Assembly: GCA_025769875.1 (NCBI GenBank)
Contig: JAGFNK010000156.1
Location: 43,881 to 107,880, forward strand
Source of the DNA: Russula earlei
Taxonomy: Eukaryota; Basidiomycota; Agaricomycetes; Russulales; Russulaceae
DNA: 64,000 bases
Direction of reading: 5' to 3'
The position numbers and the translations under genes were made by a program. Shown in pieces: positions 54,656-64,000 of the stretch. Every line of letters begins with the position of its first letter. The first letter of the stretch is position 1. The notes under the pieces were generated by a model. That model was not told the origin of the DNA and made no database searches. It saw only the letters and a program-made list of their open reading frames with translations.

Positions 54656-55384
54656 TCTTATTGTGAAAAGGGAAGGCTGATGAGGAAATGGTGTTGGTAA
54701 CCGGTACCGAGTAGAGCACTGCTGGAGGGCGTTGGGACTCCAGGCTTTGGCTCTTATACACTCACGTTCTTATTGTTGATGGCCAACAGCGAATCTTCAA
54801 TCGGGATCAGAAGTGAAATGTGATTCATGATCGCTTGTGTACTGATATATATTTCGTTCCAAGCCGGCCTAAAAAGATGGAGAGGAATGGATATGTCCAG
54901 TGCACTACAACTCAACTCAGATTACAAATATTTTAAAACAATTGATTGATTTGTTGCCCTCTCCTCATGCTTGCATTGTTGTACTGTATCAGGGTGGGTA
55001 GTTGGCCACCTAAACCAATGCAATGCTTTATGTGAGCCAAGAACATATTTTGAATGTTTTGATGGATTAGAAGGGTGGACAAATATCTTAGGATGATGCT
55101 ATAAGACAGCCATAATTTTAGAGTGTGTTGTTGTCATGCTATGAATATTTTTGCAAGGTGACTGCCAAACAGAGAAAATTGACAATCTTGGCCACCTGTG
55201 GGAATCCTTGCCATTGACTCCTACTGTTATGGCATTGCAGCCATTTGAGTTTTCATTTGGTTCAGTGGGGCCAAGTCCCTGTGACTTGGTTCAAGGGTTC
55301 AGTGGGGCCAGCTCAAAGAGACTGGTTCAAAGGTTTAGTGTCTCAAGACTAAGTCAATGATGACCTAATCCACAGATAGAGTTG
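54656..55384. other. Intergenic with a short tandem duplication
   Basis: No gene. At 55263-55335 a unit of about 40 bp containing CAGTGGGGCCA and TTGGTTCAA is repeated imperfectly. It may be part of an LTR or flanking repeat. Confidence 0.4.
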
Positions 55385-55728
55385 ATCTCCTGGTTTCACA
55401 GAAGAGGAGGATGATGAGAGAGAAGCAGAGGAGGAAGAGGAACACAAAGGTTCCTTGTGATGAGCTCAAGTCAAGCAAGGTGTAAGCCAGCACAACAGAA
55501 GTTGTGATTGAGAGAGAGAGTTATACAGGGCAAGGGATGCAACAGGAAATGGGACAAAGCTAAGCTTGGGGCATTCCCTATTGGTTGATAGGTAGTGGTA
55601 GTGGTTAAGTTGTTATTATACCATACGAGTAGGGCCTTAACCCTATATACATACATTTGGAATGTGTATCTATCTATGGTTATGATGTTGAACTACTGAA
55701 CTCTAATATTCCCCCTCAACGCCAACAC
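55385..55728 (-). repeat. Probable 3' LTR of the copia element
   Basis: On the - strand the pol frame ends at 55744, the purine tract GAGGGGGAA follows, and the LTR-like sequence begins TATTAGAG (TG expected, possibly mutated). A TATATAG box lies near 55650. The outer end is not defined. Confidence 0.45.
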
Positions 55729-55743
55729 CGTTTTGGTGCCGCC

Positions 55744-58003
55744 TCAATGGTCAATGCTGTGGAGTCCGAGTAGAAGACATAGTCTGGTAAAGTCAGGACG
55801 AGTGAGCGGTTTGGTAAAGATATCGGCAATGTTGTCTTTTGTGTGTACTCTTGTAATTGACACCTCATTTGCAAGGACTTGTTCCCTAACGTAGTGGTAC
55901 TTGATCCGGATGTGTTTTAAGTGTGAGTGCCAGACTTGGTCTTCGGCAAGCTTTGACGCTGCATCGTTGTCGCAGAATATCGCTGTTGGATTAGGTTGCG
56001 TGAATTGGGTTTGGGAGAGAAGCTGTCGTAGGAAAATGGCCTCATGAGTCGTGCCATGTAGTGCGATGTATTCTGCGTAACATGAACTGTCAGCAACAGT
56101 TTGTTGCTTGCGAGATGACCATGATATAACACCGGATCCCAGTGTGAAGCAGTAACCGGCAGTGGACCGACTGGTGTCAATGCAGTTCGCAAAGTCTGAG
56201 TCCGAGTGCCCGAGAAGGGTAATGGGATGCGTCCCGCCTAGTCTGAGTGATAATGAACGTGACCCTTTGAGGTAGCGGAGAACGCGTATGGCTGCAGACC
56301 AATGATCTTGGTTGTAGCAATCCATGAATGATGCTAGTTTCCCGATGGCGAAGGTGATGTCAGGGTGGGTGGTGTTAGCGAGGTAGATGAGGTTGCCAAT
56401 GAGAGCAGGATATGGGGTGGTGTTTTGCCATGCTAGCACATCCGGCGTGGCAGGAATAGTTTTGTCGTCATGCCAGAGTTGTAGGCCGGGTGTCATGGGA
56501 AGATCTACCGGATGGGCATTGGATTGTCCAAACTGTTGCATGATGCGATCGATGAAGGACGATTGGCAGAGTGAAATCATCTTGCCAACGTGGTCACGTC
56601 TCACGGATATGCTGAGGGCATATTTGATCGGGCCCAGGTCCAAAATTTCCCAACGTGATTGCAGCAGCGACTTGAATGAGTCATTCTCAGCCTCGGAGGA
56701 GGCAATGGAGACGAATGTCGTCAACGTGGACAAGGAAGAGGATTGTACCCGTTTGGGTGGTTCGAGAGTAGACGCACCACTCACATGGGAGTCGTCTGAA
56801 ACCCCAATCCTCAGCAGCTTTGTTGAACGTCTGGTTCCAAATTCTGCTGGCCTGCTTCATGCCATATATGCTTTTCATCAGCTTCATTACCCATCCTTCT
56901 TTTCCAGGTGCCTCGAAGCCAGCGGGCTGTTCCATGAACATTGTTTCGTCTGGGGGCAAAACACCGTGTAGGAAAGCAGTTTTGACATCAAACTGTTGGA
57001 TGTCCCAACCGAGTGAGGCAGCGATATGGAGGAGGACGCGGAAGGATTCGGGACGCGCGGTGGGGGTGGTGGTTTTGGTGTAGTCGAGGCCGTATTGTTG
57101 TGCATAGCCTTTGGCTATGTAACGGACCTTGTATCGTGTAATATTGCCGAGGTTGTCCTGCTTCCGCTTGCAAACGAGTTTACCATGCAATGGCCGTTGC
57201 CGTGTCGGCACGGCAGAGCGAGGAACGAGGACAAATACCTGGAGGTCTTCCAAGCTTTTGAGCTCGTCGCACACACCAGCAATCCAATATTCATGCTCTG
57301 ATGATGAGAGGGCGGCTTCCCAGGAGGGTTCATCATCTTCTGAAGCATCGATTGAACCAGTATGTATGGACATGAGAGCTTGGGCAAGGGAGGGGAAGGA
57401 ATCATCTAATGAGATGGGAAGGAGAGTATGTGTATCATGAAGTGGAAAATATTCAGAGAGAAGGTTACAAAGTAAGGTATTAGGATGTCGAAAAGAGAGG
57501 GGAGAGTGTTGAAAAGTAGGTGTTGTATCAATGGTATTGTGGAGAGGCGGGGAAGTGGTATCAAGATGTAATGGTAAGGTGGAACAGGTCATGGTGGTCT
57601 CGGGAGGGCGAGGTCGGGACAGGCGTTGGAGGCCGTCGTCGGTAAGGAATTGTGAGGTTGGGATCGGGATACAAGTTGACCGGCGTAAGGAGACAGAGGG
57701 GTTATTGATGGCAGACGAGGGGTTATTAGGTAGGTGATGTGTTGGAGGATGATCAGGAGTAGGGGAACAAATGGTATTGGTGGTAATGGGAACAGTAGTG
57801 ACGTTATTGGGGGAGGAGGGGGGTTGCAGTCGGGTAGGTACAGGTTGCATAATGTGACGTATGGTAGTGGACATTGAAGGTGTATCAGGAGCGGGGGGTT
57901 CTAAACTATTAGGTAAAGTGGGCTGTTGAGGCGGGGCCGGGCGTACATCGTCAGGGGGGGGGAGGGCTAATCTATTAGGTAAGGAGGAATTTATGGTGGT
58001 AGG
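55744..58003 (-). pseudogene. Copia Pol: reverse transcriptase and RNase H, frameshifted at the YVDD box
   Basis: A Pro/Ser/Thr-rich linker is followed by RT motifs NLGNITRYKVRYIAKGYAQQ, RVLLHIAASLGWDIQQFDVK and KSIYGMKQASRIWNQTF, and FLVHVDD at the catalytic Asp pair (56730-56760). Directly after VDD one nucleotide shifts the frame. The next frame continues FVSIASSEAENDSFK, LIGNLIYLANTTHPDITFAI, RSTAGYCFTLGSGVISWSSR, the RNase H segment EYIALHGTTHEAIFL and the end DNIADIFTKPL to the stop at 55744. Otherwise well preserved. Confidence 0.8.
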
Positions 58004-58832
58004 TGTCAAGACACGTACTGCTGATCCGTATGGACTCAGGAGCAGGTGGGCAAGGGTCGGAACAGGTGATACGCGGCGAAGGCGGCGTTGAACAAGAGGA
58101 CGAGCCAAACGACGAGGAGGTACCAGATGGGGACTGGTAGGTGTTGCAAGAGACAAAGGCGAAGGCTGGAGGCCAGTGTAGCGAGGGGACTTTAAACAAG
58201 GCGGTCGTTGAAGAGTACCTTGGAAGCGAGGGGAATCTTTAGACTGAGCGGTCGCAGGGGGAGTACCCAGGAAGATGAGAGTATCACAAATGGACAGTCT
58301 GACGACTGCCATGCTTCATTGGGGCTTATATACAGTGTACAGGGTCGATTACAAAGACTTGGGACTATTCTAGACTCTTTGGTACCGTCCAATAGGACTA
58401 CAGAGGCATAAACTTGCTTGTGTCAAGTTTCAGGCTTACTGAGCGCATTACTGATCATTGTGGAGCGATGACATCATTATGATGTCACTGTGGAGCTGCT
58501 TAGTGAGCCTATGAGGTCACTGTGGAGTCGCTCAGTCAGCTATGATGTCATTGGAGCCTGGATGACGTCAGATGATTTGTGCAACAGTTCCTAAGAGTTT
58601 GTGCCGCTGTTTCGGGTCCTTGGTGGCTGGGTGGCCATGTGGCTGCCACGCGATGATTACCCGATTAGGAAACGGGTGTTTGGTCGAGTTATAGTGCCTT
58701 TGCAATAGCGATATCTTGCGCTGCAGGGGGGATAGCCCAGAAAACGGAAGGGAGTTGGTAATGCAAAATGAGAGGTCTCTCTTGAGTGAAATAGGACCAT
58801 CTACGGTCGGGGTCTGGCCTTGGTTCGTAACA
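58004..58832 (-). mobile_element. Solo LTR (829 bp) of the gypsy family, inside the copia element
   Basis: The ends are TGTTACGAACC..GTCTTGACA on the - strand, flanked by the 5-bp duplication GTAGG at 57999-58003 and 58833-58837. It matches the 3' LTR at 59121-59948 along its whole length with few differences. The open frame running from 58312 into the copia linker is partly LTR sequence and is not a gene. Confidence 0.88.
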
Positions 58833-59120
58833 GTAGGACGCGCGTCGGGTATGGGGGTATGTAATCTAGTAGAGATGGGGGGCAGGGGAACGCTAGTATG
58901 GAGAGGTAGTGTAGATGGACACTGGTGAGAATAGGGGAGGAGATTCGATGGGTGTCGGCCATCGGAGGGCTGGACGCATGGGATCGTTATGGAGTCCCAG
59001 GTGGGTTCTTTGTCATAAGTACTACATTGTTAGGGTAAAGGGGGTGGCTGACGCGTCGAGGTGTTCAACAAATGAGACATGGATGCAAGTGAAGATACGT
59101 CCATTCATTTTGTCCCACAG

Positions 59121-62100
59121 TGTCAAGACACGTACTGCTGATCACTAAGGATTCAGGAGCAGGTGGGCAAGGGTCGGAACAGATGGTACGCGGCGAAGGC
59201 GGCGTTGAACAGGAGGACGAGCCAAACGACGAGGAGGTACCAGATGGGGACTGGTAGGTGTTGCAAGAGACAAAGGCGAAGGCTAGATGCCAGTGTAGCG
59301 AGGGGCTTTAAACAAGGCGGTCGTTGAAGAGTACCTTGAAGACGAGGGAAGGCTTTAGACTGAGCAGTCGCAGGGGAGTACCCAGGAAGTGGAGAGTATC
59401 ACAAATGGACAGTCTGACGACTGCCATGCTTCATTGGGGCTTATATACAGTATACAGGGTCGATTACAAAGCACTGGGACTATTCTAGACTCTTTGGTAC
59501 CATCCAATAGGACTACAGAGGCATAAACTTGCTTGTGTCAACTTTCAGGCTTACTGAGCGCATTACTGATCATTGTGGAGTGATGACATCATTATGATGT
59601 CACTGTGGAGCGCTTAGTGAGCCTATGAGGTCACTGTGGAGTCGCTCAGTCAGCCATGATGTCATTGGAGCCTTGATGACATCAGATGATTTATGCAACA
59701 GTTTCTAAGAGTTTGTGCCACTGTTTCGGGTCCATGGTGGCTGAGTGGCCATGTGGCTGCCACGCGATGATTACCCGATTAGGAAACTGGTGCCTGGTCG
59801 TGTTATAGTGCCTTTGCAATAGCAATATCTTGTACCGCAGGGGGAATAGCCCAGAAAATGGAAGGGAGTTGGCAATGCAAAGTGAGAGAGGTTCTTCTTG
59901 AGTAAAATAGGACAATCTTCGGCCAGGACTTGGCCTTGGTTCGTAACATTCATCCCCTCTTTATAGACTTGTTGCTCCTGCAACAGTAGGGATTCGTTTC
60001 TTTGGAAGGTGGAGTAGTTTGCATATGAAAAGTCGAAGTCTGTTCGTTCGTGGGGAGTTCTCCCTTGTTCTATGATTTGCTTTGGGGATGGCTGTGGTCG
60101 ATTGGGTGCATGTGGTCGCAGGAGTTCTCTGAAAAGTTCGTTGGTAACAAGGATAAAGGTAGTCATCGACAGAGGTCATGATGAGAGTTGTTGGTTTAGG
60201 GGTTACTCCTGGTGGGAATTGTTCTAAGCGCCTTCGGATATTTCCGATGGAAGTCTTTAACAAGTGATTGCGCTCTTGATAGGTTAGATGCTGGCTCCCA
60301 AGTATTTTCTGCAACCGTATACCCTTTCCATTTAACTAGGTATTGGATTCCTTTGCGGTTTGGGGAGAGCCGAGAGTTTAGGATCTGTTCTACTTCATAT
60401 TGTTCTTCACCTTCGACTAATATTGGTGGCGGGTTTGAAAAGTTAGGACCATGGGCAATGGTTTCTTTGTAAGGTTTGAATCAGGGAGTGGTGAAAAACC
60501 GGGTGTATCTTCCAAGACTTTGGTAGCTCGAGGCGAACGTTTACTGGATAGGCAGTGGTGACTTTGAATGGCCCATAGCGTCGAGGGGCTAGTTTTGCTT
60601 TTGGGTGAGTGGTTCGTAGATTCGTGGCTTCCAGCCATACTTGATCCCCTTCTTTAAAACGAAATGTAGAGGATTGAGGTCCTGATTGCTTCATGATTTC
60701 TGTTGCTCGGTTCAGGGAGGCAGCTACTTCTTCTCTGAGTTGGTTTAATCTTGATAGTCTTTCTTGGATCGAAGGGAACTTTGATGTAAAGGCAAGGGGC
60801 GGAGCAAATGTTGGGTTAAAGCCATACCAGACTTCAAACGGGGGTTTGTTCGTAGCACTGTGTTGTCTGGCATTATGTGCGAACTCCATAAAGGGAACTA
60901 GTTCTGCCCAATTGTCTGCTTGATGGTTGCAAAATATTCGTAGGTATTGTTCTAGTTCTTGGTTAACTCGTTCTGTTTCTCCATCTGTCTGTGGGTGATA
61001 TGCTGTGCTTAATGATACTTTGACATTTAACTTCTTCCATAGTTCTTGAGTGACTTTTGCTGCGAACTGAGGGCCTCTGTCCGATATTATTTGTGTTGGG
61101 AGCCCTATTCTTCTCCAGACGTTGTTCATGATTAGTGTCGCTGTTTCGTCTGCTGTGATTGTCTTGTGGCAAGGGGTAATGATTATTGCTTTACTGAATC
61201 GATCCACCACGACTAGGAGGCTGTCGAAGCCTTGTGAAATCGGTAGGTCTGTGATAAAGTCCATAGTAATGCTTTTCCATACTTCTCCAGCTGGTGTAAT
61301 CGGTACAAGGGGTGTTTCTGTCTTTGGACGGTTCTTGGTACTTTGGCAAATTGCGCAACCATCTACATAACTTTTGACATAAGTTAGCATTCCTGGCCAC
61401 CAATAGTTTCGGCTGATTAGTTCATAAGTTTTCCATTGGCCAGGATGCCCAGTGGCAAGGGAGTCGTGGTGTAGTTTTAGAATTTTCTTTCTTAGGGTGT
61501 CGTTGTTTGGGATATAGACTTTTCCTTTGAATAGTATTAGTCCATCTTCAAGGTTCCAGTCCTGTAAGCCTTTGGATAGTCGCCTTGGTCCATTCTTTAT
61601 AATGATTGCTAACGCGTTAGATACTTCTGGGTCATAGTCTTTGCTAGATCGTAGTTGTTGTCGAAGTTCCTGGTCGCCGATTGGTTCTGTAGCAGAGGTG
61701 CGTGTTGCTCTAATTTTAAAAAATTTGTCATCTAGGAGCACCTTTCCATCATTTTCGTTTTGTATCCCCTCTTTAAAGTCTGGCCGCCTGGACAGACCGT
61801 CTGCTTTGTTCATAGTTCCTGGGTGGTGGGTGATGGTGAAGTCGAAATTGCTGAGGAGGAGTGCCCATCGGGCTTGTCGTCTCGTGAGTTTTGTTTTGTC
61901 ATGAAGTATGTCAAGTTATTGTGGTCTGTCCATAGATCAATGGGGTGTGTAGCGCCTTCAAGGTAGTGTCGGAAGTGCCAGAGGGATAAGACGATAGCAA
62001 GGAGTTCTTTATCATAGATCATGTAATTTCGTTGTGCGGGGTCCAAGGATTTCGAGAAATAGGCTACTGGGTGATATCTGTTAAATTCATCGGGTTGTTC

Positions 62101-64000
62101 CAAGATTGCACCGACGGCAAAGTCACTTGCATCGCAGATGAGTCGAAAAGGTTTCGTGTGGTTAGGTAACATGAGGATTGGGGCCATTGTGAATGCTTGG
62201 ATTAGTTTCTGAAATGCTTGTTCTTCATCGTCTTCCCACTTGAAGGGGTTTTCTTTCTTTGTTAAGTTAAACAAGGGTCGTGCTATTCGAGAGTATTGGT
62301 GGATAAATCGTCGATAGAAGTTGCAGAATCCTAGAAATGCTTGTACTTCTGTAACATTGGTCGGAGTAGGCCACTTTGTAATGCCTATTAACTTGTCTTG
62401 GTCCATGGATATTCGTCCTTGGGAGATATTGATGCCTAGGTAACTAATAGAGGTTTGTCGGAAAGCACATTTCTCTGGTTTCAAGTATAAGTCGTGGTCT
62501 TGGAGTGTTTTTAGGACCTTATGTGTCCAGTCGTCTAGTTCGTTCAAGGTTTGCGCCATGATTAGTATATCATCTAGATAAACAACCACTCGTTCAGTGG
62601 CAATGTATTTTGCTAGGATGGTGTTCATAAAGCGTTGGAAAGTGGCTGGGGCGTTGCAGAGACCAAATGTCATTATCAATGGTTCGAAGAGTCCTAATGG
62701 TGTCTTGAATGCTGCGAGGTGTTCATCGCCCTCTCTGAGGCGAATATTGTTGTATCCCCATCGTACGTCAAACTTGGTAAAGTATTGGGCTCCTTGGAGT
62801 TTGTCAATTAATTCAGGAATCAAGGGTAGTGGATATGCGTCTTTGACAGTTGCTGTATTCAGGGCTCTGTAGTCTTGCACTGGTCGTAGATTTCCTCCTT
62901 TCTTTTCTACAAAGAAGAATGGGCTGGCAATAGCTGCTTTTGATGGTCGGATTGTGCCTCTTTTCAAATGTTCGTCTAAGTATTCTTTTAGGGCTTGTAG
63001 TTCCTTGGGAGTAAGTCGATAAATGCCAGAATCAGCGTCGGGCGATCCCTGGTTTTAGATTGATTGCATGGTCCCATGGTTGGTGAGCAGGAAGGCGTTG
63101 AGAAGCTTGTTCATCGAAAACCTTTCGCCATTTCAAGAATTGGGCGGGGATAAGTTCGTCTAATGTCTTAGGGGGTGTTTCCGCATTGGCTAGCTTGGTA
63201 GCTGTGGTTGACTTGGCTCTTATGTTGATTGTTATTGGGCTAAACGCATCGTGGATTTGTTCGTCAACACATGGGTTCAATGGTCCTTCAGTATCTGGGA
63301 AGATTAGTGCAGCAATGTCCGTAAACTCGGGTTCTTCTTCTTCAGGGAAAGTAAGCGCTTGTATTTGGTAATTCCGCGTTCCAGATGCAGATGCAATGGT
63401 TATGCTTGGGTGTGTGGTAAGGCAAGTTCGGGGGCAGTTCCTCAGTGTGATTGTATCATTTGCCCAATCAATATCTGGGTTGTGGTGTCGTAGCCAATCG
63501 GTTCCTAAGATAATGTCGTGATCTCCAATGTTAGTGACAAGGAATTCTGCTTGTTCGTCATGAGTGGCACCTGTGTGCGCTTGAATGCGAAGTCTTTGGA
63601 TGGTGCTAAAGCGTATTAGTCCATTGGCATTTTGTGTTCCGTCTACATTTTGTGCTGGCAAGGGTTTGATCATAGTTCGAAGGTGCAGGTGGTGTCTTTG
63701 TGCAAATCGTTCATGGATTATCATTCCTTCTGCTCCACTGTCGAGCAGGGCTCTTGCACCGATTTCTTTGCCGCTTGTCTTCCCTACTAAGGTAACTTTC
63801 AAGGCAATGGAAGGGGAGCGAATATTCTTGGTAAAAACTTTGGGGTAATTGATTTCTCTTTGTATCGTACTGATTTGGACCGCATCCCTCCTCGGTGCAG
63901 AAGGGGGTCCAATTAAAAATCCATAGGAGCAGATCTTGGGCGGAGGATCGAGTCTGCAAGTGTCTCTCTCCAAGTCGTTAGTGAAGCAACAGGAACGGGT
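59121..64000 (-). mobile_element. Ty3/gypsy chromovirus, 3' part (runs off the right edge)
   Basis: The 3' LTR is 59121-59948 (828 bp). The purine tract AAAGAGGGGATGAA immediately precedes it at about 59949-59962. Pol coding lies at 60196-63973. The Gag region and 5' LTR are beyond 64000. The left LTR end lies against copia sequence, so the element inserted into the copia element. Confidence 0.88.
60196..63973 (-). pseudogene. Gypsy Pol: protease, RT, RNase H, integrase, chromodomain, with three 1-nt shifts
   Basis: Protease: ALLDSGAEGMIIHERF near 63730. RT: LRPVQDYRALN, FGLCNAPATFQRFM and the catalytic VVVYLDDILIM near 62580. RNase H: LICDASDFAVGAILEQ. Integrase: zinc-finger HHDSLATGHPG..CAICQ, then TMDFITDLP, ISDRGPQF and DGETERVNQELE (the DDE residues). 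Chromodomain: YEVEQIL, QYLVKWKGYTVAENTWEP near 60310-60400, ending TAA 60198-60196. Frame changes occur near 63040 (extra G), near 61895 (extra C) and near 60470. Each is a single-base difference, so it is a young but inactivated copy. A further small frame (60166-59771) is 3' leader-like and shows no domain. Confidence 0.88.

Larger units (their letters stand above)
55385..59120 (-). mobile_element. Ty1/copia retrotransposon, 3' part, interrupted by two gypsy LTR insertions
   Basis: Coding sequence runs from 59120 to 58833, is interrupted by a solo gypsy LTR (58004-58832), and continues from 58003 to 55744. The 5' portion is cut off by the gypsy element starting at 59121 and is not in the window. 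The piece at 58833-59120 starts LWDKMNGRIFTCIHVSFVE, the usual end of the copia integrase region. Confidence 0.75.

Noticed and set aside
58004..58312. N-terminal 100 residues of the long copia frame
   Set aside because: This part lies inside the solo gypsy LTR; the frame joins LTR and copia sequence by chance.
1..64000. tRNA, rRNA and riboswitch genes
   Set aside because: No cloverleaf-compatible A and B box pair or rRNA sequence was noticed by eye; a covariance-model scan would be needed to exclude short ones.

Overview
The window reads as nuclear DNA of a filamentous basidiomycete, most likely an Agaricomycete. Genes are split by introns of about 50-70 bp with GT..AG ends, housekeeping genes are closely spaced, and the mobile elements are of fungal types: Ty3/gypsy chromovirus, Ty1/copia, Tc1/mariner, MULE, a Tad-like LINE and a basidiomycete DDE transposase. 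The species was not identified. All gene models were spliced by eye from reading-frame continuity and family motifs; no alignment or RNA data was available.

Layout. (1) 1-19.5 kb is a graveyard of mobile elements. It holds a SAP-like fragment, a DDE transposase broken by a solo LTR, the 3' end of a copia element, a gag-like pseudogene, a MULE, a LINE 3' end, two generations of a decayed LTR family (one copy almost stripped of CpG), an intact Tc1 element and a decayed retroelement. One small secreted-protein gene survives at 4.3-4.8 kb. (2) 19.5-22.1 kb has a stretch without a recognisable gene, then a six-exon SUMO gene. (3) 22.8-32.5 kb is a direct segmental duplication. Each unit carries an uncharacterised basidiomycete gene on the + strand and ATG22 on the - strand. 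In the left unit ATG22 is a pseudogene; in the right unit it is complete, and the companion module lies downstream of, and may be fused to, a second uncharacterised multi-exon gene. (4) 32.7-37.2 kb is a conserved housekeeping block: TFIIS, the Rab geranylgeranyltransferase beta subunit, and a rhodanese-domain protein. (5) 37.9-53.8 kb is a cluster of STAND/NLR-type genes. NLR-A and NLR-B are convergent Goodbye-NACHT-ankyrin genes of about 1300 residues. NLR-C keeps Goodbye and NACHT but has lost its repeats. Two paralogues (D1, D2) of an unknown basic protein sit beside them, and a broken fragment of the rhodanese gene marks the edge of the duplication that made D2. (6) 54-54.7 kb has a MITE and a second small secreted-protein gene. 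(7) 55.4-64 kb is a copia element interrupted by a gypsy solo LTR and by a near-complete gypsy chromovirus that runs off the right edge.

How the parts relate. The most interesting region is the NLR cluster. It shows receptor-like architecture, near-identical ankyrin units, apparent sequence homogenisation between the inverted copies, one degenerating member, one truncated member, and repeated linkage to the D family. In fungi this architecture is associated with non-self recognition (heterokaryon incompatibility or innate immunity); that role is inferred here from domain content only. The surrounding transposons and segmental duplications are the likely source of the rearrangements.
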